From Acidobacteriota bacterium (GTDB lineage Bacteria > Actinomycetota > Acidimicrobiia > Acidimicrobiales > RAAP-2): a stretch of 64,000 nucleotides of DNA. The notes beneath the pieces were generated by a model. It made no database searches and was not told the DNA's origin. It was given only the letters and a program-made list of their open reading frames with translations. Below are positions 43,445 to 52,125 of this stretch, piece by piece. Location of the stretch: assembly GCA_018971185.1 (NCBI GenBank), contig JAGXBH010000002.1:48977-112976 (forward strand). Reading direction: 5' to 3'. Position numbers and translations under genes: made by a program. Numbering within the stretch: the stretch's first letter is position 1; every line of letters begins with the position of its first letter.

Positions 43445-44214
43445 TGGTGCCCGAGTCCCACCCTTCACCCGCTTCCGCGGCCCCCGCCTTCTACGCCCGA
43501 CCGAGGTTCCTCGCCCCCGGCGCGTGGCGTGACTGGTGGAGCGTCCTGCACCCTCCCTACACCCTGTTGCACCTGTCCCTGGTCACCATCGGGGCGTGCC
43601 TGAGTGGTCCGCTACTCCTGTGGCGGCTCGTGGCCAGCCTCATCGCCTTCTTCTTGGCCGTCGGCGTCGGCGCGCACTGCCTCGACGAGCTCCACGGACG
43701 GCCCCTCGGCACCACGCTGCCCCGGTGGGCGTTGCTCGCCGGGGCCGCGACGGGGCTGGGTGGCGCCATCGCTCTGGGCGTCCTCGGCGTGTTCCTCGTC
43801 GGACCGTGGATGGGTGCGTTCATCGTCGTCGGTGCCGTCGTGGCCGTCGGCTACAACCTCGAGCTCTTCGCCGGACGCCTGCACAACCGCGTCGTCGTCG
43901 CCACGGCATGGGGAGGATTCCCCATCCTGACGGCCTACTTCGCCCAGCACGACCGCCTCGGTGTCGCCGCCGTCCTGGCCGCCGGCTTCGGCGCCATGGT
44001 GACCCTCGCCCAGCAGCAACTCTCCACACCCGCGCGCCACCTTCGACGCCGGACCGCGTCGCTCGAAGGGGTGGCGCGACTTCGTGACGGATCCGAGGAG
44101 GAGGTCACGGTCGACACGGTGCTGGCGCCACTGGAGAGCGCACTGAGGACGCTTTGTCGCGCGGGACCGCTGCTCGCCCTCGCCCTGCTCGCGGCACGCG
44201 TCACGAGCCACTAA
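43444..44214 (+). CDS. Polytopic membrane protein, UbiA-like
   Basis: 256 aa with about seven hydrophobic helices and a polar C-terminus. HPPYTLLHLSLVTIGACL and AHCLDELHGRPLGT resemble the first helix and first Asp-rich loop of UbiA prenyltransferases, but only DELHG is seen and the second DxxxD is not clear. Fusion of stop and start with the methyltransferase suggests a joint pathway on a membrane lipid. Assignment tentative. Confidence 0.55.
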   Translation: MVPESHPSPASAAPAFYARPRFLAPGAWRDWWSVLHPPYTLLHLSLVTIGACLSGPLLLWRLVASLIAFFLAVGVGAHCLDELHGRPLGTTLPRWALLAGAATGLGGAIALGVLGVFLVGPWMGAFIVVGAVVAVGYNLELFAGRLHNRVVVATAWGGFPILTAYFAQHDRLGVAAVLAAGFGAMVTLAQQQLSTPARHLRRRTASLEGVARLRDGSEEEVTVDTVLAPLESALRTLCRAGPLLALALLAARVTSH

Positions 44215-44268
44215 CGCCGCGAACGGCCCGTTCGTCTTGCCAGTGTCCGAGACAAGGGTAAGAAGTAA

Positions 44269-44307
44269 CTTACGTAAGAAGATAGTTACGTAAGACTCTG
44301 CTAACAT
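44269..44307 (+). promoter_or_regulatory. ArsR-gene promoter with paired TTACGTAA operators
   Basis: CTTACGTAAG (44269-44278, perfect palindrome) and GTTACGTAAG (44285-44294) are centred 16 bp apart. They flank the expected -35 position of the TAACAT -10 box (44302-44307), which is exactly 6 nt before the ATG at 44314. Likely autoregulatory sites for the ArsR-type protein. Confidence 0.7.
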
Positions 44308-44313
44308 ATGTGC

Positions 44314-44631
44314 ATGGACGCACTGCTGCGTGCGATCGCCGAGTCCAAGCGGCGCGACATCATCCGTCTGACGTGGGCGCGCGAACTCGCCGCCGCCGAG
44401 ATCGCCGACTACTTCCCCGACGTCACTCGCTCGGCAATCTCCCAGCATCTGAGTGTGCTCAAGGGTAGCGGCATCCTCCACGAACGTCGCGACGGCACGC
44501 GACGGCTCTACCGCGTGAATCGCGGTGAGATCGTCAAGTTGCGCGCCTTCTTAGAGAGTTTCTGGAGTGACGGGCTCGAGAGGTTCCACGACCTCGACGA
44601 AACCATCGAGGCGTCCGGCACCGATGCCTAA
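44314..44631 (+). CDS. ArsR/SmtB-family transcriptional regulator
   Basis: 105 aa winged helix: DALLRAIAESKRRDIIRL, AAAEIADYF, TRSAISQHLSVLKGSGIL and RRDGTRRLYRVN. It has no metal-binding Cys set of the ArsR/SmtB type, more like the SdpR/autorepressor branch. The ATG at 44314 is chosen over 44308 because of the leaderless -10 spacing. The genes under its control are unclear. Confidence 0.9.
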   Translation: MDALLRAIAESKRRDIIRLTWARELAAAEIADYFPDVTRSAISQHLSVLKGSGILHERRDGTRRLYRVNRGEIVKLRAFLESFWSDGLERFHDLDETIEASGTDA

Positions 44632-44679
44632 GCGCAACGCCTGATCACCCGCCGATCGCGACAGCGCGGCACATCCGTC

Positions 44680-45339
44680 TCACGCGCGCCATTCGGGACC
44701 GCGCACGTGGTGCGCGGACGCCAACGCCAGGCGAACCCCATTGGCGTCAGTTGTGGCCCCGTACACCGGGGTGCCGGGCTGTTGGCGCCACGAGTCGTCG
44801 ATCGACCCGGCGTCCACCGGATCGAATCCCAACTCGTTGACGATCTCCATGACCAGGTTCTTCTCGCGCGGGTCGTCGCCGGCGACGGGAAGGGCGATGC
44901 GCTCGGGGTCACCTTCGGGGCGCGGCTTTTCGAGGATGTTCGCCGCGTAGATGCCATTGAACGCCTTGATCACGCGATGACCGATCTGCTCTGCCACCCA
45001 GCGGCTCTCCGTCATTCCCTCTTCAATCTCGGCGATGCGGCCGTCGCGCTGCTGGGGATAGTAGTTCCCGGTGTCGAGAACCACCACCCCGGGTGCCGCG
45101 CCCGCCAAGAGGTCGGCGGGGAGCTGGGGGACGTTCCTCTCCGGCACTGCGATGATGACGAGTTGCGCCCCTTGAGCGACATCCACCACGTCGACGCCGA
45201 GCGCGCCCGTCTGACTCGTCAGGTCCTCGATCGTCGCGGGTCCGCGCGAGTTCGCCACGCGCACCTCGTGGCCCAGGTGCGTGAGGCGGCGCGTCAGATT
45301 GCCCCCGATATTGCCAGCCCCGACGATTCCTATTCTCAC
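44680..45339 (-). CDS. NADPH-dependent F420 reductase-like / NAD(P)-binding oxidoreductase
   Basis: 219 aa. RIGIVGAGNIGGNLTRRL is the dinucleotide fold; NSRGPAT after beta-2 fits NADP(H). AFNGIYAANILE and VYGATTDANGVRLALA belong to the family. AAGGAGG lies just before paired GTGs; the second (45339) is taken. Distinct from npdG at 13219, so the window has two such proteins. Confidence 0.8.
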   Translation of the reverse strand: MRIGIVGAGNIGGNLTRRLTHLGHEVRVANSRGPATIEDLTSQTGALGVDVVDVAQGAQLVIIAVPERNVPQLPADLLAGAAPGVVVLDTGNYYPQQRDGRIAEIEEGMTESRWVAEQIGHRVIKAFNGIYAANILEKPRPEGDPERIALPVAGDDPREKNLVMEIVNELGFDPVDAGSIDDSWRQQPGTPVYGATTDANGVRLALASAHHVRGPEWRA

Positions 45340-45507
45340 CACGCCTCCTTCGTCTCTTTCGTCCATCGGTCGTCCAATTGTCGTCCATCGGCCGCCCGTG
45401 GTGCCGACGCCACCTTCGACCACGGTTACCACCGTAATGACCCCACGCCCGCGTTCGCCCCACGATCACGACCCCTCGAGAGCACGCCCCGGAGACCGCC
45501 TCGAGTG

Positions 45508-46536
45508 TCAGGACAGCAACTCCAGGATCGCCCCGTACTGCGAGGAGGGACCCGTCACCAGAGCGGTGGTGATCACGGTCTCCTTCCAGCGCGGAACCTC
45601 GCTCGCGATCTTCTCGCGCGGCCCGATGAGGGCCACGTCCTCCACCAGCGCGGTGGGCACCGCTCGAATCGCCTCGTCCCGGGCGCCCGCGAGGTAGAGC
45701 GCCTGGATCGTGGCGCATTCTGACTCGTAGCCAAGACGAGCGACCACGTCGAAGTGGAAGTTGGAGTCTCGCGCGCCCATCCCACCGATATAGAGGGCCA
45801 GAGTGGGTCGCAGGAGGTCGGCGCACGCCTCGACATCGTCACCGATGATCACCGGCAGGAGCGAGACCACTTCGAACGTGGAGAGCCCCTGATGGCGACT
45901 GGTCGAACGGGCGAACCCCTCGACGAGGGCCTCGCGGTAGAACGCGTCGCTCTTTGGGGAGAACCATAGGGGCAGCCAGCCGTCGGCGATCTCGGCGGCG
46001 AGTGCGACGTTCTTCGGGCCCTCGGCGGCCAGCATGATCGGGATGTCGCGCCGCACGGGATGGACGGTGGACTTGAGAGCCTTGCCCAGGCCGGTCCCGC
46101 CCTCGAGGGGGAGACGATAGAACTCACCCTCGTAGGCGACCGGCGCCTCGCGGGCGACCACCTGGCGGACGATGTCGAAGTACTCGCGCGTGCGCGCGAG
46201 TGGGCGGGCGAACGACTGTCCGTACCAACCTTCGACCACCTGGGGACCCGACGCTCCCAGACCCAGGATGAATCTGCCCCCACTGAGATGATCCAGAGTC
46301 ATCGCCGCCATGGCGCTCGCCGTGGGACTGCGCGCGGACATCTGCATGATGGCCGTTCCTAGGCGCAGACGCTGCGTCCTGGCACCCCACCACGCGAGGG
46401 GCGTCAGCGCGTCCGACCCGTAGGCCTCTGACGTCCAGACCGAGTCGAATCCCATCCGATCGGCGAGCACGACGTCCTCCGCGATGCCCGCGGGAGGACC
46501 GGCCGACCAGTAACCCGTGCTCAGCCCCACCTTCAC
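45508..46536 (-). CDS. LLM-class F420-dependent oxidoreductase
   Basis: 342 aa luciferase-like TIM barrel. MKVGLSTGYWSAG, FDSVWTSEAYGSDALTPLAW, RLRLGTAIMQMSARSP and GGRFILGLGASGPQVVEGW are typical of the F420-dependent LLM branch. With NpdG this supports use of F420 in the cell. Substrate unknown. Confidence 0.88.
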   Translation of the reverse strand: MKVGLSTGYWSAGPPAGIAEDVVLADRMGFDSVWTSEAYGSDALTPLAWWGARTQRLRLGTAIMQMSARSPTASAMAAMTLDHLSGGRFILGLGASGPQVVEGWYGQSFARPLARTREYFDIVRQVVAREAPVAYEGEFYRLPLEGGTGLGKALKSTVHPVRRDIPIMLAAEGPKNVALAAEIADGWLPLWFSPKSDAFYREALVEGFARSTSRHQGLSTFEVVSLLPVIIGDDVEACADLLRPTLALYIGGMGARDSNFHFDVVARLGYESECATIQALYLAGARDEAIRAVPTALVEDVALIGPREKIASEVPRWKETVITTALVTGPSSQYGAILELLS

Positions 46537-46722
46537 GACATTCCCCCTCGCCGCGCATCCACCCTTGTCACTCGTGAACCCGAGTCCCTCGGGCGACTGC
46601 GGCCCGCGAACGACGACCCACGACAGGTAGGGTCAGACTATCGCGAGCATTGAAGGGCACCCGATGGACGAGCGAGACCACACGGCCGAGGGCGCGTGGC
46701 GCGGCGCCAGGTAGGTTGCGAC

Positions 46723-48042
46723 GTGCGACGGCGCTTCACGACCGGCCGGCCAGGGCGCCGGGTCGCCCTGTCGCTCAACGCCACGGCCCTCACCCTCCTC
46801 ACCACCCTCGCACCGACGTCCACGGCACCGACGTCCACGGCACCGACGTCCACGGCACCGACCTCGCGGGTACCGTCGCCGGTGGTGCCCGACGCACGCG
46901 GGGGCGGGGCTTCGCTGGCCGCGGTCGACGCCACTTCAGTCGCCGCGCGCGCCGTCGTCCTCGGTTCGAGTGACGCGAGAGCCAGTGGCCCGGCGAGGAA
47001 CCCATCTCCCATGGGCCCATACGGGACCTCGTCCGAGTCGGTGACCGTCGCGCGACGCTGGGCGGTCGGAGTGAGACGATGCACCTTCATTGACACCACG
47101 CGTTCGGTCGTGGACTTCGCGACCAACCCGGTCAGTCTCCTTTCGAACCATCGCACGCTGGTCACCGAGATCAGGTACCCGATCGCCGCCAGCGCTCACT
47201 CGCCACTCGAATCGCCCGATGCCGTGGCGTTGACGCGCCGTGGTGGCTACCCCCTCATCGTGTTCGCCCACGGCTACGACGTGACACCCGATACGTACGC
47301 GGACCTTCTCGATCGGTGGACTTCAGCGGGATACGTGGTGGTGGCTCCGTTCTTCCCCGACGAGCAGGCTTCCGCCGTGCTCGCCCAACACGGCGCCGAC
47401 ACCGAGGGGGATCTGGCCAACGAACCGGCGGACCTGACCTTCGTCACCCGCGAGATCCTGCGCGCCGCGCGCGGCGCTGGCGCCGGTTGTGGTGTCCTTC
47501 GTGGCCTTGTCGACCCGTTGCAGATCGCCCTGGCCGGTCAATCCGATGGAGCCAACGCCGTGGCGACCCTGGCGTACGACGAGGGGAGCGACCCTCAGGG
47601 CGTCCCCTACCGCCGCCTGGGAGACGGACTCGACATCCGGGCCCTGCTCGTGCTCTCGGGGCAGGAGGAGCCCGGGCGGTCCTACGCGACCGGCGCGCAC
47701 CACGTACCGCTCCTCGTGGTCCAGAGTCGACAGGACCAGTGCAACTCGCCGCGCAGCGCGATCACCCTCTACCGCGATGTCCACCAGAGCGACAAGTGGT
47801 TCCTCGAACTACGAAACGCCCACCACCTCCCGCCCTACGACGGCGTCGACCGGAGCGCCTTCGCGGTGGTCGCGCGAACGACCCTCCTCTTCCTCGCCTG
47901 CTCCGTGGCGCCCGCGGGCGCCACGGTCGACCTCGAGACCTCCGCCCGACCCGAACCGACGATCGGTCGCATCTACCACGGTGCCCCCGGACCCTCGTTG
48001 AGCGGTCTGCCGGCGTTCGCCGGAGTCTGCGGACTCGATTGA
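46723..48042 (+). CDS. Secreted alpha/beta hydrolase
   Basis: 439 aa from the GTG at 46723 (TAGGTT 5 nt upstream); a GTG 27 nt earlier is possible. Arg-rich start then a hydrophobic run suggests a signal peptide, followed by a TSTAP-TSTAP-TSTAP linker. Hydrolase core: FAHGYDVTPDTYADLLDRW (oxyanion HG), LAGQSDGAN (nucleophile Ser), VQSRQDQCN (Asp) and LRNAHHLPPY (His). Four Cys in the core may form disulfides outside the cell. Looks like the lipase/acetylhydrolase type. Confidence 0.82.
   Translation: MRRRFTTGRPGRRVALSLNATALTLLTTLAPTSTAPTSTAPTSTAPTSRVPSPVVPDARGGGASLAAVDATSVAARAVVLGSSDARASGPARNPSPMGPYGTSSESVTVARRWAVGVRRCTFIDTTRSVVDFATNPVSLLSNHRTLVTEIRYPIAASAHSPLESPDAVALTRRGGYPLIVFAHGYDVTPDTYADLLDRWTSAGYVVVAPFFPDEQASAVLAQHGADTEGDLANEPADLTFVTREILRAARGAGAGCGVLRGLVDPLQIALAGQSDGANAVATLAYDEGSDPQGVPYRRLGDGLDIRALLVLSGQEEPGRSYATGAHHVPLLVVQSRQDQCNSPRSAITLYRDVHQSDKWFLELRNAHHLPPYDGVDRSAFAVVARTTLLFLACSVAPAGATVDLETSARPEPTIGRIYHGAPGPSLSGLPAFAGVCGLD
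46816..46860 (+). repeat. Three perfect 15-bp tandem repeats (TSTAP codons)
   Basis: Units at 46816-46830, 46831-46845 and 46846-46860 are identical and code for five residues each, in the linker of the secreted hydrolase. Copy number could vary by slippage without breaking the frame. Confidence 0.92.
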
Positions 48043-48124
48043 GAAGCGACGGACTCAAAGACCCCTAGCCCACTGTGCCGCGTCGGCCTCACGGCGCCGA
48101 CGGGTCACTCGTGTCACGAGCGCC

Positions 48125-48529
48125 CTATCTCCTCTTCGATCTCTTCGTGTCCCGGTTGAGAGCGACGGCCGAGAGGTACAGCGAGGTCAGGGCCGTCTCG
48201 TCGAGGCCGTCCCCCTGGCGAAAGTCGATGGCTCGCCGGGTCGAACCCTCGAGGCTGGAGTTGAAGAGTCCCTGAGGGTCCGGCAATTTGGCGCCGTGCG
48301 CGAAGGTCATCTTCACCACGTCCTTGTAGGTCTCGCCGGTACAGACCATCCCGTCGTGGTACCAGACCGGTACGCCGCGCCACTTCCACTCCTCGACGAC
48401 CTCCGGGTCCGCGGCCTTGATGAGACCACGTAGCCGGCCCAAGAGCTCACCACGCCAGTCGCCGAGTTCGCCGATGCGTCCATCGATGAGCTCCGACGGC
48501 GACTTCTGCGCTGAGGCGTTCTCTTCCAT
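48125..48529 (-). CDS. DUF1801-family (YdhG-like) protein
   Basis: 134 aa from ATG 48529. VEEWKWRGVPVWYHDGMVCTGETYKDVVKMTFAHGAKLPDP, in shorter blocks WKW.GVPVWYH and KMTFAHGA, matches DUF1801 proteins that bind in a pocket for small anionic ligands. C-terminus basic. Stands alone. Confidence 0.8.
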   Translation of the reverse strand: MEENASAQKSPSELIDGRIGELGDWRGELLGRLRGLIKAADPEVVEEWKWRGVPVWYHDGMVCTGETYKDVVKMTFAHGAKLPDPQGLFNSSLEGSTRRAIDFRQGDGLDETALTSLYLSAVALNRDTKRSKRR

Positions 48530-48675
48530 TGATCCCCCGTCCCACTGGTGCGACCACCGGTCCATCCTTCGGCCCGTCACGGTGCTTCATCGCAAATCCG
48601 ATCTACGAGCCCACCAGTCCCCAGCGACCGGAGTCTGGAGCCTCAGACTCCCCGGGGCCGAAGGCTTCGATCGAT

Positions 48676-48981
48676 CTACGACGACGCGCGCGTCGCCTCC
48701 ACCTTGGATGACGGGAAGATTCCCGCCTTGTACCCACCCGACATGCGATCACCCTCAACCGTCACGTCGAACTTCAACGTCAGTTTCATCGGAGTCGTCA
48801 CCTTCTGGGTCCAGGTCAACCGGTCGCCATCAGCGACTGCCTCCAAGATGTCGACCGATTCCGCATCCGAGGTGGCAACCCCACCAATCACGCCGTCCAC
48901 CTCGGTGATGTCGAAGACCACGTGCATCGTGCCAATCGGGGTGCTCAACGTCGCATTCCACGAGCCAGCGAAATCAGCCAC
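48676..48981 (-). CDS. Small conserved beta-rich protein, function unknown
   Basis: 101 aa from the GTG at 48981, chosen because GGAGGAAGG lies 5-9 nt upstream. ADFAGSWNATLSTPIGTMHV and GDRMSGGYKAG suggest a small lipocalin-like beta barrel found in many soil bacteria (start of the form GxW.....TP.G). No catalytic motif. Confidence 0.6.
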   Translation of the reverse strand: MADFAGSWNATLSTPIGTMHVVFDITEVDGVIGGVATSDAESVDILEAVADGDRLTWTQKVTTPMKLTLKFDVTVEGDRMSGGYKAGIFPSSKVEATRASS

Positions 48982-49234
48982 TCGAACCTTCCTCCGTGAG
49001 AATGAACGCCCGATTCCGCGCAGTCGCACGGTCGTCGCTCAATCGATTCATGAATGAGATTACACGCGAGCGCGTCGCATCTTCGTCAACGTCAACGACC
49101 GCAGTCGCACGCGACCAAGCCGATGAGTGCGTCGCTCGGAGCTACGGACGAGACAATGAGTGCAGCACCGCGGGCCTCAGCGTCCGCGCCACCTCGAGCG
49201 TGCCCGCTGCGAGACGTACCAGGCGTCGATCGAC

Positions 49235-49435
49235 CTAGATGACGCGGACGTTCTGCGCCTCTTCGCCCTTCTTACCCGGCACGGCGTCGAACTCGACGCG
49301 CTGACCCTCGTCGAGGCTCTTGTACCCGTCGCCTTGGATGTTGGAGAAATGGACGAAGACGTCATCGCCCTGCTCGCGCGAGATGAACCCGAAGCCCTTT
49401 TCGGCGTTGAAAAACTTAACTGTACCCTGTGCCAC
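49235..49435 (-). CDS. Cold shock protein (CspA family)
   Basis: 66 aa OB fold, RNA chaperone. RNP1 KGFGFI and RNP2 VFVHF are intact; [18 protein letters not shown] is the standard start. GTG start with AAGGA 11 nt upstream. A long 5' region (49436 onward) is usual for csp genes. Confidence 0.95.
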   Translation of the reverse strand: MAQGTVKFFNAEKGFGFISREQGDDVFVHFSNIQGDGYKSLDEGQRVEFDAVPGKKGEEAQNVRVI

Positions 49436-49742
49436 GACGACTCAATTCCTTGGACGACGACCCGACCGATTCGAGCCACTCGCCACCGAGACCTTACTCG
49501 GCCTGGTTCTCCCACACCGCAGTACTCCTGTGAGGCTCCTGAAATTCCTCCACCTGGACCGCGACGTGGCGCCGCGCTCTGCCTTCGGCGACTCGACGCT
49601 CGTAGAGGGCCGACGAGGAATATGGGCCTTCATCAGGTATGATGTGCGACGTCTCCCCCGCGCCCCTCGACCCCATCCTTTGCGGTGATCCGTGAGCGAG
49701 AATCCGAGGCCGGTGTCCACTCGCTAGCCGCGAGCCAAAGGG
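49436..49742 (-). promoter_or_regulatory. Cold shock gene upstream region
   Basis: 307 bp without a supported gene. It carries the csp leader and promoter, neither clearly delimited. A small hairpin (49720-49734, CTCGC/GCGAG) just after the upstream VOC stop could terminate that gene. Confidence 0.45.
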
Positions 49743-50144
49743 TCACCTGGCCTGCTGGATGCGGACCATGTTGCCCGAAGGGTCACGAACGGCGCAGTCG
49801 CGCACCCCCCACGGTTGATCCGTGGGCTCTTGGAGCACCTCGACGCCCGCGGCACTTAGTCTCTCGAACGTCGCGGCCAGGTCGTCCGCGCGGAAGATCG
49901 CCGCCTGGAGTGCGCCCTTGCTCACGAGCGCCTGGAGGGCGTCGCCGTCGGCGGGTGAGCGACCGCCGTGCGGCTGGGAGAGGACGATATCCACATCCTG
50001 TCCCGGTGCACCCACGGTCACCCAGCGAAAGCCCTCGGAGGCGACGTCGGCGCGTACCTCCAGACCCAACGCGTCGCGGTAAAAGCCGAGGGCGGCGTCG
50101 GGGTCGTCGACGGGGATGAACATAGTGCACACGGTTAGTCTCAT
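49743..50144 (-). CDS. VOC-superfamily protein
   Basis: 133 aa: TMFIPVDDPDAALGFYRDALGLEVR at the start (in parts VDDPDAALGFY and LGLEVR) and VRDPSGNMVRIQQ at the end, the paired glyoxalase modules. TACAAT is exactly 6 nt before the ATG (leaderless). Lies downstream of an AraC gene on the same strand, 38 nt away, but has its own promoter. Confidence 0.85.
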   Translation of the reverse strand: MRLTVCTMFIPVDDPDAALGFYRDALGLEVRADVASEGFRWVTVGAPGQDVDIVLSQPHGGRSPADGDALQALVSKGALQAAIFRADDLAATFERLSAAGVEVLQEPTDQPWGVRDCAVRDPSGNMVRIQQAR

Positions 50145-50182
50145 GGGCTGATTGTACGGTGAGAGGTGGGGCCGCGACTTCT

Positions 50183-50638
50183 TCAATCCTGCTCGATGTC
50201 GAGTCCCCGGCTCAAGCCCGCGGGGTGTGGGCAGTCCGCTCGCGCACGCCGGGGTCGAGTCACGAGCGCGCTCACGCACGGTGGCAGGACGGCCAGGGGA
50301 CCGTGGTCTCGTTCGCGGTAGAGCGAGGGGGCCTCGCCCACCAGCGCGGTGAAGCGCGTGCTGAACGATCCGAGCGACGTACAGCCCACCGCCATGCAGG
50401 CCTCGGTGACGCTCGCACCTTGACGCAGTAGCGATTTCGCCCGCTCGACGCGCCGGGTCATGAGGTAGGAATAGGGTGTCTCGCCGTAGGCCGCCTTGAA
50501 CCTCCGAGAGAAGTGGGCCGTCGACATCGACGCCACGCGAGCCATGGCGGCGACGTCGATGGAGCTCGCGTACTCCCGGTCCACGAAATCGCGGGCGCGA
50601 CGCAGACGCACCAACTCGTCGATCTCCTCGGGTGTCAT
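50183..50638 (-). CDS. AraC-family transcriptional regulator
   Basis: 151 aa from ATG 50638. Almost only the two-helix-turn-helix domain: DVAAMARVASMSTAHFSRRF and ACMAVGCTSLGSFSTRF. No ligand-binding domain, so it may bind a partner or respond by level alone. Likely controls the adjacent VOC genes on either side (inference from location). Confidence 0.9.
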   Translation of the reverse strand: MTPEEIDELVRLRRARDFVDREYASSIDVAAMARVASMSTAHFSRRFKAAYGETPYSYLMTRRVERAKSLLRQGASVTEACMAVGCTSLGSFSTRFTALVGEAPSLYRERDHGPLAVLPPCVSALVTRPRRARADCPHPAGLSRGLDIEQD

Positions 50639-50706
50639 CTCGCTGAGCGTACCGCACGCCCGACGGGCCGCCCCGCTCAGTCGCCTCACGGCGATAGGGT
50701 ACGACC

Positions 50707-51075
50707 ATGGCCATCGCTCGTCTGGGATCAGTGTCGCTGGACTGCGATGATCCGCGCGGCCTCGCGGAGTTCTGGGCGAAGCTCATCGACGGCCAGATCG
50801 CGTTCTCCAGTGACGACTTCGTCGCGATCAAGACCGACCACCTCTGGCTCAGTACCGTGCGCGTCGCGGACTTCCGTGCGCCGACCTGGCCCGACGGGAC
50901 GCGTCCCAAGCACATCCACCTCGACCTCGCCGTACAGGACCTGGAGGGGGCCCAGGAGGCCGCGGTCATGCTCGGCGCCCGTGTCGCCACGTTCCAGCCC
51001 TCCCCCGCGTTGTGGCGGGTGATGCTCGACCCCGCCGGTCACCCCTTCTGTCTCTCGACACAGATCCCCGACTAG
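50707..51075 (+). CDS. VOC-superfamily (glyoxalase-like) protein
   Basis: 122 aa of the glyoxalase-like domain type: VSLDCDDPRGLAEFWAKLIDG, HIHLDLAVQDLEGAQEAA and LDPAGHPFCLS. TAGGGT lies exactly 6 nt before the ATG. Divergent from the AraC gene, 68 bp apart. Confidence 0.85.
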   Translation: MAIARLGSVSLDCDDPRGLAEFWAKLIDGQIAFSSDDFVAIKTDHLWLSTVRVADFRAPTWPDGTRPKHIHLDLAVQDLEGAQEAAVMLGARVATFQPSPALWRVMLDPAGHPFCLSTQIPD

Positions 51076-51289
51076 TCCGCCGCGGATCGCGGAGCTGACG
51101 CCGGACCGGACACCGGGTGCCACGTTGGGAGACGACATCGGCGACCCTCGTCTCTTGATTGCCCGCGAGCACGGCGTGGTCGAGGACCATAGGCATCGCG
51201 ACCATGGACACCCCGGCGTGTCGGAGGCTCGTTAAGTGTCCTCGACGAGGTCCGACCAAGCCGTGCTCGCCCAAGCGCGGGCGTCACTA

Positions 51290-51366
51290 TGGTGGGCCGT
51301 ACAGGACTTGAACCTGTGACCCCTTCCATGTCAAGGAAGTGCGCTACCAGACTGCGCCAACGGCCC
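51290..51366 (-). tRNA. tRNA-Val (GAC)
   Basis: Cloverleaf on the minus strand with acceptor GGGCCGT/ACGGCCC, anticodon stem CTTCC/GGAAG, loop TTGACAT (anticodon GAC, reads GUC), T loop TTCAAGT, and encoded CCA at 51292-51290. Confidence 0.95.
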
Positions 51367-51399
51367 CTAGGGGTACCACCCTACCACTTCGGTCCATTT

Positions 51400-52071
51400 T
51401 CAAGAGCCGCGCGTCAGCTCCGTCGATGAACCGAACTCAAACTCGAAGGGGATCTGTGGCGAGGAGGCCCTTCGCTGCGCGTCATTGAGGGCCACCTGGG
51501 CGAGGAACACCTCGACCGCGGCGCGCGCGTCGCCGAGCGCATCGTGGCCCCCCGGGCTTACGCCGTAGTGCCGGCAGAGACTGGTCAGACTCCGGGGCCG
51601 ACGTGACGCGGCGCGCGACTCGATGGCCTCGTCGTGCTTGATGACATCGATGACCGGCAGACGCTCGATGCGCAGGTCGTCGTGAAGGTCGCGCTGCAGC
51701 ACGGAAGCGTAACTACGACGCAGCATCTCGAGATCGAAGGACGACACGTTGGCCCCCACGATTCTCGCCCCCCGGCCCAGGTAGTCCCGTAGCACTCCCA
51801 CGGCTCGTATCAGCCCCATGGGCACCGACATCGCTTCGCGGTGGCGATACTTCGTGTCGAGATCCTCGAGGGAGACCCCGTGAACCCGCTGGGCCCCCGG
51901 CGTCACGGGCCGGTCCGGTCGCACGTAGAAGTGCTCGCTCCACACCAGACGACCACGCTCGTAGGCGCAGAAGCCGTAGGAGATCGCTCGCTCGCACTTC
52001 ACGTCGAGTCCCGTGGTCTCCGTGTCGAAGCCCAACAACAACTCGGGAACGGCGAAGTATCTCTTATGCAC
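51400..52071 (-). CDS. DEDDh 3'-5' exonuclease (DnaQ-like)
   Basis: 223 aa from the GTG at 52071 with GAGGG 5 nt upstream; a GTG at 52098 is an alternative. Acid residues of the DEDDh set: D16 and E18 in FDTETTG, Asp in NVSSFDLEML, and HDALGDARA with His and Asp. Resembles DNA polymerase III epsilon-like repair exonucleases. Single gene next to tRNA-Val. Confidence 0.9.
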   Translation of the reverse strand: MHKRYFAVPELLLGFDTETTGLDVKCERAISYGFCAYERGRLVWSEHFYVRPDRPVTPGAQRVHGVSLEDLDTKYRHREAMSVPMGLIRAVGVLRDYLGRGARIVGANVSSFDLEMLRRSYASVLQRDLHDDLRIERLPVIDVIKHDEAIESRAASRRPRSLTSLCRHYGVSPGGHDALGDARAAVEVFLAQVALNDAQRRASSPQIPFEFEFGSSTELTRGS

Positions 52072-52125
52072 ACCACCACCCTCGCCCAGAGCTGTCACAT
52101 CGAACGCGCGTCGTCACCGCGACCC

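Noticed and set aside
45353..45410. Repeated TCGTCCATCGG units upstream of the NADP-type reductase as a CRISPR or iteron
   Set aside because: Only two to three imperfect short units without regular spacers.
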